A DNA stretch of 64,000 nucleotides from Gnetum montanum. Lineage: Eukaryota > Streptophyta > Gnetopsida > Gnetales > Gnetaceae. This document shows, piece by piece, positions 47,739 to 60,076 of this stretch (the stretch's first letter is position 1; the number at the start of each line of letters is the position of its first letter). Location of the stretch: NCBI GenBank assembly GCA_015680685.1, contig MNCI01029647.1, positions 1 to 64,000 of the forward strand. The letters run 5' to 3'. The translations under genes were made by a program, and so were the position numbers. The notes beneath the pieces are model-generated. The model worked only from the letters and a program-made list of their open reading frames with translations, had not been told where the DNA came from and searched no databases.

Positions 47739-48699
47739 GTCCAAAACTTAAGAAAATGAGTGAGATGAACCAATAAAGAAACATATTGAGACATATAAAT
47801 TCCTATGGTAGCTAGGGACTAGAATAAAGTGTTAAGGTTCAAAGTAAATTAGTACACAGGAGACAATATAACAATGCAAAAGTAAACATCAAAAGTACAC
47901 TACATAGAGATAACAAAGGAAACATCATTAGTTGCAATTGTTCATACAACCAACTATCCATAATTGTCTAAAACAACCAACTATCTATACCAATCACATC
48001 AATCACATATGTGCACAGTCCAAAATCACATATGTGAAACCAATCAAAAACTTCTTCCTCTTTTTGAACATCAAAAAAAAAAAGAGGAAGAAAAATGACT
48101 AGTCAAGGTCCCTAATCACTAACCTTGATCTCATTCTCAAATTTAGATCCCTCTGCTACTTTGGATGGATGATAAGTCTCCTTCTCATTGTCATCACTAT
48201 TGGTATTATGACTACTCAATTGTTGTTCATCCTCATCAGAGGACTCAACTTATTGGATAGGAGCTTGCTTGGGACAAAGCTTCACTCAAAATCAATATGA
48301 AGCTAGAGGATTTGGCTAAACTAGAGGCTATGGAGCTAGTACCCATTGGGACATGGTCCCAAAAATGCTCTCCATCGCCTACTACTCAAATGATTTAGGA
48401 GAATTAGATAATGGAGGAAAAAATTATTTAGAAGGTATAGTCTCATGATACTCTAGCTACTATAAGGAAAAATGAGACTATACCTCAGGCTCTGAATTAG
48501 ACTTCATCTTTGAGTCATGAGCATGTGAAGGATCGACTACTATAGAATGCCTTGGTGAAGTAGAAACATCCTTTTTACTATCAGAAATAGCAGTAGTGAC
48601 CTCCATAAACTCCTACCCATTGGAAGGAGGTGGAATACCAGCTACATCCAAACTCTTATGCAGGTAAGAGAAGTTTCTTCCAAGCTTCCCAATGGCTCA

Positions 48700-49675
48700 T
48701 GCAAAGGGTCTAAGAAGCTTTGTCAAAGAAGAACTGATATGGGCAACCAATGGATTTTGATCTACTACATAGGGAAGAGGTTCTTGATGATGATGCCTCC
48801 TTCTTCTTCTTTTGTGGTCTGGTGCTCAGTCTTACTTCAGCTACATAAGAAAGACTCCTCTTCTCAACATATTTGCTGATGCTCCTCTTACCTTTAAGCA
48901 AAGGCATCTCTAGAATAGGCATGCCCTTCTAACATATCAACAAGTTGATGAGGTAGGGATGCCCAAGGATTCTTTCCTTGGAAAAAAGACTTAGAATGTC
49001 TCAACAGAGTGTATGCCCTAGATCTAATGGTAGTTTTGTGAGAAGACAATAAAGCACAAAATGACAACAAATAACTATAACTTCCCCCTTTGACCATAAT
49101 GTTGTATAACACAATAAGGGACAAGGTAGAAGCATCAAGAGTTATCATTCTTCTCTCAACATGACCTTTGTAAAAGGAAACATCTTTTCCAAACAACACA
49201 TCACACAATTCATCATATCCTACAGCCATTATACCATTTTTATAGATGTCATACATGGTATCAATGGTTACCTAGAAGACATCTGCACTAGAGATTGAAA
49301 GGATTTAATTCACAAGTTGGGGAGGGACCTCAATGAAAAGACCCCCAACCATGAAAATGAATGTCCCAACAATAGCATTTGTAAAAATAATATTGCAATA
49401 GTATTCTCTAATCAACACTTCATGAACTAGAAAATTGATTATAATGAAAGAGCCCCAGTTCAATGATTTAAAATAAACCATCAAAGTAGTTTGTCTATGG
49501 ATATGAAAAGACAAAGAATGCTCATAAATAATGCTTGTAGTTTGTGTGGCCTCAAACCTATGTTGTGTGTTTGTCCTACAGAATTAGGGTGTATAAGAGG
49601 ACAATGCCCTACTAGAACTTAATCTAGATTTCTTTTTTGATGGCACCTTGGATGTCCCAACCTTCTTGTGAGCCA
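48700..49675 (-). pseudogene. Second ORF, plant transposon-associated domain-like
   Basis: The ATG at 49,675 begins MAHKKVGTSKVPSKKKSR. SLNWGSFIIINFLVHEVL, REYYCNIIFTNAIVGTF and GGLFIEVPPQLVN follow, then YDELCDVLFGKDVSFYKG and ASLPHQLVDMLEG. This order resembles the putative plant transposon protein domain often found next to plant LTR elements (an assignment from memory of the family). Exact function unknown. Few stops interrupt the first 320 residues. A palindrome-rich block at 49,800-50,010 and a TATTTAAAG box at about 49,785 lie upstream. Confidence 0.5.
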
Positions 49676-49889
49676 TTTCTAACAAAATAATTGTTGATGG
49701 TGGAGCCCTAATCATCTTTGTGGGGTCAATTTTCGAGAATAAGACAAAGGATGAGGGTTTTGACTTTAATAGAGGTGATGAATGAGGGCTTTAAATAAAA
49801 AAGAAGATGTCTTTCGTACACAGTAGACATATTTTTTGCATTTTAGAAATACCAATAGATGTCTTTTATACATAGTAGATACCTTTGCC

Positions 49890-50010
49890 ACACTACAAGA
49901 AAAATCAAATAGACATCTTATTTCATGAGTAGATGTCTTCTTATAGACATCCTTCATTTGGAGTAGACATATTTACAAAGATGTATTTAGGTAAACTTCT
50001 TTGTGAGATA
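49890..50010 (+). promoter_or_regulatory. CACTACAAGAAAAA block with AGACATC repeats
   Basis: CACTACAAGAAAAATC at 49,890 is identical in form to CACTA-transposon termini, and AGACATC/GATGTCT words follow at 49,910-49,990 and precede at 49,800-49,880. No matching opposite terminus was found. The words are the same as those in the LTR U3 of this element, so a promoter block is the alternative reading. Confidence 0.35.
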
Positions 50011-50349
50011 GGCTCAATAGGATGGGGTTTGGGTAAAGCTGCCAAGGACTATAGTCTTAATAGATGCTTACACAAACAAAAACTTACCTCTACTTACCTA
50101 TTATTCTACTAAAAATCAAACATACTTAAAGAGCTAGAGAAGGAGTTTTCTCTTTTGAGGATTCTCTTATCAACCAAACTTTTTCAATGTCCAAGGCTTG
50201 GCTTCCTCTCATGAATTTGTTAGTGAGAGTTTCTTGGTTTCCTTGTTCTTGTGTTTTAATTTTCCATTCTTTCTTGATTTTTTTGTTCTTTTGAGTTGAT
50301 GTTCAATCTCTCCTATCATATTGCAAAGAGTCCTTTCTTGGTGCATTTT

Positions 50350-51958
50350 GATAAGATCAAGAAGTCCTATGATATGACCAGCTATTTACATGATAATATC
50401 TAAGAACACAATCCCATTATTTATGCTCTAATTTATGACAATAACAGCATCTAATTCTCCTATGATAGTATGAATGATCTAGATGATCAAACCTTTTAGG
50501 ACCATTTTGATGGATAGGAGCTTTCTTTGATCTTGATGTAGTAGGAGTGTCCTTTGGAAGATCATTTGATTATAGTGGGCATGTTGATGATGATTGCTCT
50601 TTTGTAAAGCATCCTAATCCACTCTTATCATGTGGACTTCTTCCTTGTCCTAGAACCATTTAAAGGAATTCCTTTCCCTTTACTACCCTTTCATTTACTA
50701 ATTTGAAATCTGAAATTTCTACTTTGGCTTGTTCATAAGACAATGTTAGTTTTTCTTTCTTAGCCCTTAGGTCTGAGAGTTTCTTAGTAGTGTCTTGAAT
50801 TGTTAAATTCAATAATTTCTTGTTCCTTAGTTTTTAACTTATTTATTTAACTTATTGCAAATATTTTGAAAAGACAAAAGCTCATTGCATAATAAATCAA
50901 ACCTCTAATCATCATTTGATGAATCAATGTAATCATCAATGAGGGCCATGCAAATGAGATGAGAATTTTTCACATCATCCATCATCCCAACTTTTATAGA
51001 AGCTAGTCTTCTTTACCTCATCATTTGATCTATTCTTGTGCTACATCCTACTATTACTAGGACATTCAAAGACCATATGGCCTCTTATGTAACAAATCCA
51101 ACATTCCATAGAAGAGAAATCAAGGTTAGAGTTTAAAACATTTTTACCTCTTTCTTTACCTTTTAATAGATTTGATCTTTGTTGATTTGGCCCCTTGCTT
51201 CTCCTTACTATTAGTCATTATAGCTTCCTTGATAGAAAGGAAATCTCTTCTTCATTTCCCTCATCATGTTCATTGAGTTCTTTCTCCTTGGTGGTAGTCT
51301 TTAGAGAAATGGGTTTTTCTTGGATATCTCCTTCTCTTATGAGGTTTATTTCATAAGCAATGAGAGTGCTTTGAAGCTCTTCAAATTTCAAAGTTGAAAA
51401 ATCTCTAGTTTCGTCCATGGTAATGACCTTTGGTTTGAACTCTAGCTAAAGTGTTCTTATCATTTTAATGATGGCATCGCTCTCCAAAAAATCTTTATCT
51501 ATACCTCTAATGGCTACAACAATATCATTTTCTCTAGAAAAGTAATCTTTTATTTTCTCACGTTCTCTTATTTTAAGTTTATCATATTCACGTTGCAAAC
51601 CTAATAATTTAGATTTTTTCACAATAGAGATTCCTTCATAAGTAGCTTCTAATGTTTGCTAAATTTCTTTGGCCATTTTACAACTTGCTACTCGATTAAA
51701 CTTACATTTATTTAAAGTGCAATATAAAAAAATTTTGACTTTTGATTCAAACATAAACTTATGTTTCTTATCTTGTGTTCATTTTTTGTAGGGCTTGATG
51801 GTTCTGGTGTAATTATTTATAGGTAGAGTGTAGCCATCAAGGATGGACTCCCAAACTACAAACTCCATAGATTTGAAGAATTTTTGCATTCTTGCTTTCC
51901 AATAGGTGAACTTAAATCCATCAAACATGGATGGCTTTATGTAAGATGTCCCCTCCAT
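50350..51958 (-). pseudogene. Copia-type gag with two zinc knuckles
   Basis: The ATG at 51,958 starts MEGTSYIKPSMFDGFKFTYW and continues KARMQKFFKSMEFVVWESIL, as Copia gag proteins do. QREYDKLKIRERERIKDYF, DFLESDAIIKMIRTL and ETRDFSTLKFEELQSTLIAY are the usual gag blocks. A CCHC knuckle CWICYIRGHMVFEC is at 51,103-51,061. A second CYCHKLEHK…DC knuckle is at about 50,449-50,408. Gag would bind and package RNA. Stops are scattered. No protease follows. Confidence 0.8.
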
Positions 51959-51995
51959 TGTTCACTCTTGAAATTGATGATGAAGAAGAGTACTA

Positions 51996-52008
51996 GGCTC
52001 CAATACCA
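51996..52008 (-). other. Primer binding site (tRNA-iMet type)
   Basis: The minus strand reads TGGTATTGGAGCC, close to the plant Met-initiator PBS TGGTATCAGAGCC, two bases from the LTR edge at 52,011. Confidence 0.75.
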
Positions 52009-52010
52009 CT

Positions 52011-52972
52011 TGAGGATCATTGAACTTTAGAAGTAGGGGATGAATAAGTTTCCCAAAAAACATTTTGAGACAAAGCAGATACCCCAAGGTTAATGTGTTT
52101 CCCCAACTTGGGTAGTCCACACTCAAAGGGTAGTTTGTTAGCATAACGCTAGACTTTGTTGCTCTCAAATGTGGTTTGAAGGATACCACACCTTGCACAA
52201 GCTCTAAGCTCCACTCTAGAGTGATTCAATGCAATGAATCCACTCAACCCCACAAAGTCTTAACAAAAGAGGAAAGGAATTACAAGGAATGAATTCAAAT
52301 AAGTTTTCTAATCCCTGTACTTTGAGACATAGCTCACTTTGTTTAGTTACAATAGACAAAAGATAGTACAATGAGGAACAGTAACAAGATAATGATAATT
52401 ACAATGATTGCTTGATAATTACACTTGAAAGTACACAATTTCTTGCCCATTTTCCAATGGCATGAAGTCTTCTCATAGCCAATATGTTTTTGAAATCACC
52501 TCAAAATTTGTGCAATGGCTATCTAATAATTACTAGAGACATCTTCTTTGAGGCTGAGACATCTTTCTATATTAGACCTTTATTTGGGAGTGACGTCTTT
52601 TCTTTAGGAAGGACGTCTTTGTAGAGACATCTTTAGGAAGATGTCTTTCTCACTGAAAAGACATCTATTTTTTTTCACAGATGTCTTTGTCTTAGCAATC
52701 ATCAATTAGGCCAAGACTTTTGCTATTTTATGAAGACATCTTTTTTACTTTCCTTTCCTTTGGTCAAGACATTTGCTATTCTTTGGAGACATTTTTCTTT
52801 AGATTCCTTTGTACTTGAAATCTTCATTCCTTATCCTTATTCTTGTTGAGTCCTTTACTCTTACTCCTAATTTGAAGTCCTTGTCCATAATCTTGTCCTA
52901 TAACCACAACACCACACAAACACCCTTTGTTCTCCATTTTTCTTTAGGTTTTGACATACCAAAAGGTCAACA
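52011..52972 (-). repeat. Right LTR (5' LTR of the minus-strand element)
   Basis: In plus-strand order it starts TGAGGATC beside the PBS and ends GGTCAACA. From about 52,300 it aligns with the left LTR almost throughout. AGACATCTTT words recur at 52,530-52,800. Confidence 0.8.
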
Positions 52973-53499
52973 ATGACAAAATAAATATGCATAGAAATGA
53001 CTATGAAAATGTAAAGAAAATATGCAAATGCAAGTATATACACATGAAATGCATGAAAAATGAGAAGAAAACATGCAACTAAGAGTTTAAAATGTGTCCA
53101 TGAGGAGGACCAGAATATAAATTCTTTAAATAAAATGCATTAAAATTTCTATATAATTTGTTTCCTTGCAAATTACCAACTTTGTAAACATTGGGGTCAA
53201 TGACATCTATGGCTTAATATGCACCTGATCACATAGAAGAAATCTTATTTTGCAGACTAATTTGACGAAATGCTCTATCTCTCTTTAGGACTAGATCACA
53301 CTTCCTAAAAACTTTAGATATATACTTCTTATCAAACCATCTTTAAATAATTTTTTGATGAATAAATAGACTTTTAACCAAAACACTTTTAAGCTCTAAA
53401 GTCCAAATGTCATATGTGCATTAAATTAAATGCTCATTCATAGGCCAATAATCTAAGAAAAATTAATATTTCAAAATTTGTAGATTTATGAATAAATTT

Positions 53500-55400
53500 A
53501 GTTCTTGTCCATATACTAGATCATATGGTGTAGTTTAAATTAACTTTTTATAGTGAATCCGATTTGACCATATTGCCCATTTTAATTTTTCATGCCATGT
53601 ACAAGGATTTTGAGTTGTCATTTTCTTAATTCCATATAATACGATTTTATTTGATGATTATGCTAAACCATTAGCTTGGAAAAAAAAATTAGTTATAGCT
53701 TGAATAATAATATCATGTTCCCTAGCCCAATTTGTGAATTCTATAGATATGAAAGTGGATCCATTATTAACTACTAAAGAATAAGGATACCCTATCTAAA
53801 AATTATATTATTTTCTAGAAATTGAATTATCTCATGAGACATTAAAATTTTATTGGCCTTGGCTTCTAACCAATGTGCTTAATAATCAATAGCCATGAGG
53901 ACAAACTTTTATTAAGTTGTAGATAATGGATTAATCACTCCTATGAGATCTAAAGCTTGTTGTGGGAAGGATCTAGTTTTTATTATAGGTCAAAATTTTA
54001 AAAAATTTACCCTTATACACTTAACATTATATACAAGTTTTAACCATGTTGAAAGCATCATTAATCATTATGGGCTAATAGTAATATGCTCTAGTCATTT
54101 TATGTGCTAAAATATCCTATATGTTCTTCATATAGTTTCTTTAAAATAATACTAACTTGATTTTGATCTAAACATATAAAATATATTCCTTGGAATTTTT
54201 TCCTAAATAACACACCATTAATTAAGATGAACTTAGAACATTTAGATAATATTAGCTTTCTTTTATATTTAGGAGAATCTAAAAGATAACAATGAAAATT
54301 TAAATAAGACACAAAGTCTCCATTCCATGCATCATGTAATTAGTTAGGAATAAATGAAATATCATTTTCTTCATAAATAGATAGCATGTGAAGTGGTATA
54401 GACTCTTGATCTTGAGGTGTATCATGTTTTTCTAAGTTGAGGCTTTGTCTATTACCTTGGCAAGACCGACTCCTCTAACTAATTTTGCTATTTTTCATTG
54501 AATATCATACTCTTATACTTTCATAACTCATTTAGCATGTTTTTCACTAGGATCTTGTAGTTTGACTAACACAATGGTGACTAAATTAGGAACAATAATG
54601 AAAATTTTAGTATTTAGAAAATAGAAATGAAACTTCTTTAGAGATTTAATGATGGCATATAATTTTTTCTACAGGTGAATATTGTAATTCTGCATCTTTT
54701 AAAGATGTAGATATGAAAACTACAAGTCTTTCACCTTGATCATTAATATCTTGGATTTAAATAGTAGTGGTAGTAACATCGCTAGAGAAAGCATATAAAA
54801 GAAAATAATTTTCATACCATGGAGAAGTTGAGATAAGGGCATTTATAATGGCTTTCTTAATAGTAACAAAAATATTTTTTCTTTCTTCCATCCAATGCGT
54901 ACTACTATCTTCTTAAGCATGTCATTCAATTGTTTAACTAATTCAACATACATTACAATAAATTTACCTAGAAAAATTATTTTTCTTGAAGAATGCCCTA
55001 GAATCATTTTTAAAGAAAGGAAAAGGTACCTCTAAAATAGAGTTTACACATTCAAAATCAATCATGATCTCTTCTTTAGTTACAATATGACCAAAAAATT
55101 TATGACTTTGAACATCAAAAATAGATTTCTTATCATTTAAAGTGATATGAAATTGTCTACATCTTATGAAAATATTTTTAAGATCTTTAAACTAAGAACC
55201 CTAATCCTTACATAATATGGTTAGATTATCTAAATAAATAATAATGCATTTCGTTATCAACCCTTCCAAGGCTTTATCCATAGAATTTTAAAAGGTAAAA
55301 CTAGCATTTATAAGATCAAAGGGCATTTTGGTGAACTAGAAGATTCTCCATTTAGTTGTAAAGGTAATCTTATATTGATCTGTTTACTTACTAGGATTTA
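53500..55400 (-). pseudogene. Ty3/gypsy pol relic
   Basis: The minus strand holds decayed RT (about 55,395-55,080: FTKMPFDLINASFTF, MDKALEGLITKCIIIYLD then NL, so YLDD has become YLDN). RNase H is at about 54,810-54,640 (LLYAFSSDVTTTTIQIQD). The integrase zinc region is at about 54,240-54,110 (LFRKKFQGIYFICLDQNQ) and the core at about 53,960-53,540 (LDLIGVINPLSTT … VVNNGSTF-like, then CTWHEKLKWAIWSNR). Stops are very frequent. No LTR could be tied to it. The subfamily is uncertain. Confidence 0.7.
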
Positions 55401-55429
55401 TGTAAGCTTACTAGGCTCACTCCTCTACA

Positions 55430-56150
55430 TCGCAACTAGAACATAATCCTACTACTAGGATTCTTATGACTTGTAAAAACCATAAGAAAATCCTAGAAAC
55501 TATTGTGATCACATCATGACTTGCACTTTTTACTATGACCTTGCTATGAGAAAATCATTACCTCTACCTATTACTGGAAAACTCTCACAACTTAATCACA
55601 ACTCATGTTTAACCTATAATGGGTATTTCATGCAGTTTTTGTCATTCTTCCTAGTGAACTTATCTATTCACCCCGATTCCATGAGACTTTAACTAATAGA
55701 CTTGCAAGACTCATCTAACATAGTGTACATATATGATGTACATCATTCATCATGCATAATAATATGAAACATAAGCATAACAAAATCTATACACCAAGTC
55801 TACTAAACATGGTAATAAAGATTCTTCACCTATTCTACTAACGTTAACAACTAAAACAACGTAGACAAACTTAGATCTTTGATGTAATCCATAAGGATCT
55901 TTAACTCCCAAGAAGCACTAAATATTAGGTACCTAACCTCAACCCATATGGAGTATATATAAAAGAAACCCAAGTATATTAAAGCATAAAAGACATACTA
56001 GTACCACTTGTTACTTTTCTTTTCTAAAATACAAATATAAGATCTTATTATTAGAATATTAGGAGCTTTTCTAAAAGATAAAATTAATAAAATGATCATG
56101 CCCTAGAAGCTCAATTCTCATCCTACTAGGTGGGATCCTAGAAGGATTAA
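55430..56150. other. AT-rich stretch, no gene seen
   Basis: No coding motif, palindrome or repeat that I can support on either strand. It may be decayed leader or gag of the pol relic to the left. Confidence 0.4.
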
Positions 56151-56265
56151 CAAATGAGTAAAATCCTAACCTCTTTCAAGTAGTTGTGTCCAAACTTGAA
56201 CCTAGGTCTTATGACTTGAAAAACAAGCACCTTATCATCCCTACAAGTGGTGGGGCCTTAAAAGA
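56150..56265 (-). mobile_element. tRNA-derived SINE-like head
   Basis: On the minus strand GATGATAAGGTGCTTG (A-box-like, about 56,222-56,237) is followed 40 bp later by GGTTCAAGTTTGG (B-box-like, 56,190-56,202), the spacing of a Pol III promoter of tRNA origin. No cloverleaf or TSD was confirmed, so the limits are approximate. Confidence 0.5.
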
Positions 56266-56267
56266 TG

Positions 56268-56335
56268 AAATAATCATCATCATCATTGTCGTAGCCTTTT
56301 CCCAACAAAATGGGGTTAGCTACATGAGTTCTTTT
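56268..56335 (+). repeat. CATCATCATCATT-TCCCAACAAAATGGGGTTAG dispersed repeat, copy 1
   Basis: A run of CATCAT, then CCTTTTCCCAACAAAATGGG and GTTAGCTACATG. A degraded second copy is at 59,410-59,460 (CCTTGTCCTAAAAAATGGGA). Similar words are common in plant genomes; the element type is unknown to me. Confidence 0.45.
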
Positions 56336-56339
56336 TGTC

Positions 56340-58075
56340 ATTCTTCTCTATGAAGAGCCTTCAAACCATCTTTGATCATTTTTTTCTATGTCTTAATTAT
56401 TTTACATCACATCTAGGAGATGTCTTAGTATCTACAAAATCTAAAAAAACTCATCCATAAGATTTGGCAAGGTTTTAAAGTTGGTTGTCAACTTGAAGCT
56501 TGGCAAAGTTCAAAATGAAATGAGACCTAGGTTTACCCATTCTCTCCCCAAGAATAAGGCCATGAACCACTCATTATGCATGAATAATTATTTGTTACTA
56601 AAAATAATGAATTGAAATTACACTTTTTGGAAATAGGAATTTTTCATTCTTTGTCAATAAATACAATATAAATATTATTCTTACTAAACCTCATTCTCCT
56701 CTACCTTTAAATAAAATAAATTAATAAAATATAATCAACCTATTATATACAACCTTTATAAAACTTATATAGAATATCGTACACAAATGTACCTAGCATA
56801 TTACCCATGCCTTTCCTTTAAATCCATGGTACCTATTAATTAGCCAAACAAGATCAGTGTGCTTAATTAATATAAAAAACATAATATTAATATTAATTAT
56901 ATCATTACCAAGTATATAAAACACACATATATCAATGACTACTAACACTAAGATAACTTAAGGTAATAACATGGATGATTAATCATAGGATAGTACATGT
57001 TGGACTAGAAAATGAATAACAATTTAAAAAGTTTAAAGCGCATATTTTCAATATAGAAATAGCATCTAGAAAATCCATACTCTCATTCAAAAGCATCCTC
57101 ACAAGTTTTCACTTCTTACTAAATATTTCTTATTAAGAGAAGAATAGTACTCTCTATAAAGAAAAATGAATGCAAAACTTAGCAATAAGAAATAAATTAT
57201 AATAAAAACTAATATATTTTTAAATTAATTTTATAAATATAAAAAATACTAAAAAGGACAAATTAATTATTCAACCTTTACTAGAAGTTTTCCTACTTAA
57301 GGTTGTAACTAAAAGAAATATCTTTAAAAATCTAATATTTAACTTCTAAACAAAGATTATAATTATGTCTCTGCTACTAGAAAGGAATTCCTTAAGAAAG
57401 CTTTTAAATATAATGGAGAATAAGTGGTTCAAGACACTTCCAAATACAAAGAAAGTTTGTAAAAAAAATTAGGTTATCTAAGATCATTAATTCTTGTTAA
57501 AATTTGAAGCTAAGACACACCCCTATACTACATGCATCTAGCCCTATGCCCATTCTTCATAGAGTAAGAGTTATGCTCATGCCCAAGGTCATTCTTGTGG
57601 CACAATACATAAAGAATTTGTGCTATCATTCTACATAAGAAGGAATGATGGTTAAGATAGCATAAAATCTTATAAGATCACCAGTACAACATACTCTCTA
57701 TACTCTTCCTTACTTAAAAGAAGTGACATCCTTGGAACATATGTCTTTGTTCATGCACTTCTAAAACATGGAGAGCAAAGTAAATATTGAGGGTAACAAA
57801 TAAATCAAAGCTAATTCAACAATTTTAGATAAGAAGGTTCAAGGACTAGGGATATTGACTATAAAGCACAAATGTTGAACTTAACTAGATATCCTAAAAG
57901 GGCATAAGAATGCTCAGGTAGTCCAAGGAAGAATATGCTTTTTTATTTTAGCAAGCGATACTAACCTTTCTACCTAGAGCAATGTCTCACTTAAAATACA
58001 AATCATTTACCTACCCATTATTATGACACATGTAGAAATTTAGAAGAACTCATTCCTTCTCTTTAGAACCTTGAA
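56340..58075. other. AT-rich intergenic sequence, no gene seen
   Basis: High A+T, no ORF with a recognisable motif, no clear repeat structure found by eye. Confidence 0.5.
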
Positions 58076-58077
58076 CC

Positions 58078-58203
58078 ATTCCTTTCTCTTTGAAAAATTT
58101 GGGGCATTTTCTTTCCTTTGAAAAATGTTTGGAACATTTCCTTCCCTTTTGAGAAATGTTTGAAGCATTCCCTTCCCTTTTTGAGAAAATTTTGGAGCAT
58201 TCC
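58078..58203 (+). repeat. Minisatellite, about four units of 31-33 bp
   Basis: Units contain CCTTTGAAAAATGTTTGGAA and CATT with small changes (58,078, 58,109, 58,139, 58,171). The apparent ORF across it is a repeat artefact. Confidence 0.7.
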
Positions 58204-58239
58204 CTCTTCTTTTAAGAATAATTTCTCTCAGCTCAAACT

Positions 58240-58374
58240 CTTTTTACCTCTCTCTTTCTCCCTCTCTCTCCCTCTCTCTCCCTCTCTCTCTCCCCCTATT
58301 GCTTTTTTTCTTTCTCTCTCTCTCTTTTTATAATGATATGTCAACCCATTATAAAGAGAGAGAGAGAAAGAAAG
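58240..58374 (+). repeat. CT microsatellite ending in a long hairpin
   Basis: CT-rich sequence (58,240-58,335) is followed by an 11-bp loop (58,336-58,346) and a GA-rich arm (58,347-58,374). CTTTCTCTCTCTCTCTTTTT and TAATG can pair with CATTATAAAGAGAGAGAGAG and onward. Stem of about 26 bp. Confidence 0.8.
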
Positions 58375-60050
58375 TGATAACACTAGACTAATTACATTTT
58401 TCTATGCTTCCTAGCACTTGTGCTCCATACTTAGAGTCATGATAGAAATTTATTCACTCTACTCAGAATTACTTCTCTTATTAAATTAATCTACCCAAGG
58501 TTCTCTTTCAACATATCTTATTAAAATAATCAAATTTTAAGGTACTATTATATGGATCTAGAAATACCCATTTCACCTCTACTATCATACATCACAAAGT
58601 GCCTAGCATTAGAAACTGTCCTTCACAAAGTCATCCATAAAACCATAGTTACTATTTAACATCATGTTTGTATTTAATCCAAACCATCTCATCATATGAA
58701 TAAGAAACAATATCACCAAACTCATGCAAGAAGTTAGACATGGATGAAAGCGGTGAATAGAGAAATTTATCCACCAAAGTCACCATTCAATTATGACTCA
58801 TATGATCAATCCAAGAGCACTAGCACACATCCCACTATTTACCAATTACAAGTCATCTCACCATAGCACATAAATCCTCCTCTATTTGAATATTAATAAG
58901 CTGACAACCATGCATCATGTTGTTTTATATAGGAAGGGATCACCAACCATATTTGGTACAAATTATTGCCTAGGAATAATGGCATGGGAACACCTTCTTG
59001 AACATGAGCTTTTGTAAATCAAATAATTTGAAACAGTGTTAATTTATTCTATGGCTCATGAACTAATCCATCAAGGCACCATTAGCAAACGATTTTTTGA
59101 TGAGAATCCAGTATTATCCCATCAAACATGAACATAAAACTATCATGTTGTAACATCAAACTACAAACTTCTCAAGGTATTCAAGCCAAATACTTATATA
59201 CAATAACAATAGAAACAAATAGATTCACACATATAAAAATATTATATTGCAACAAGAAGCACAAAATGATCATATTCCCTCATACTTAGTGCATTATATG
59301 ATTACCTTCTTAGATTGTCATAAGCATCAACTATAAAGTTAGTTTCTTTCATAAGTCACTACAACTAAGTTGGCTACATGTAATTGTCCTTGATATATGG
59401 ATAAATCTCTCATCATCATCATCATTGCCTTGTCCTAAAAAATGGGATTAACTACTATATATGGATAAATCTATGTCTATTATAATATTTTCAAGTTAAA
59501 AAATTAAAAATTATATTAAATAATCCTTACCATGATAGTTTTTTAGCTTGTTGATTTTTGTATTATGACCATAATTATTTATTTTTCATGACAGAGTCTA
59601 GTAAACTAGTAATTCACATGAAAATGTTGATATATTAGCCCAACATTATGAACATAATTATTTATTTTCAATATCAAAGTCCAAGCCCAACCATATCATG
59701 ATTTCCATGAAAATTTTCATCTCTTAGCATACCTTTTGTCATATTGTTATGATGATAATTAATTATTTTTTGTGATAAATTTTAACTAATTGATCATTAG
59801 CCTCTTAACCAATTGTTTAATGTGTCGATTTATGTGTTATGATTATATTTTTTTTATTTTTTATGATAAATTTCAAGTTCATCTCTTATCATAATGTTGT
59901 GACCATAATTAATGATTTGGTGAGACAAAGTCCAACCATCTAGTAATTGGTTGCTTAGCCAAATATTAGATCAAATGTTAAAAGATGTTAGAGTGTTGTA
60001 GATAACAACAAAGAAAGATTTGAGAAGTACTTAAAGAATACTACTAGATT
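58375..60050. other. AT-rich intergenic sequence, no gene seen
   Basis: No coding motif found. It contains the second CATCAT…AATGGGATTAA repeat (59,410-59,460) and several ATTATGA-rich stretches near 59,520-59,900 that may be a decayed tandem repeat. Confidence 0.45.
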
Positions 60051-60076
60051 TTATATATATATATATATATATATAA
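60051..60076. repeat. TA microsatellite
   Basis: An uninterrupted run of alternating T and A of about 25 bp. Confidence 0.9.

Larger units (their letters stand above)
47036..52972 (-). mobile_element. LTR element with Copia-type gag and no RT seen (5.9 kb)
   Basis: Direct repeats at 47,036-47,719 and 52,011-52,972 act as LTRs. On the minus strand the LTR starts TGTTGACC and ends TCCTCA. A PBS (TGGTATTGGAGCC) stands two bases inside the right LTR and a purine tract beside the left LTR. Inside I find a Copia-type gag and a second ORF, but no RT, integrase or protease motif in any frame I read. This suggests a gag-only non-autonomous element. The left LTR lacks about 280 bp near its outer end, and a TSD could not be shown cleanly. 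Confidence 0.72.

Noticed and set aside
58118-58333. 71-codon ORF
   Set aside because: It is a translation of the minisatellite and the CT microsatellite (Ser/Leu/Pro runs).
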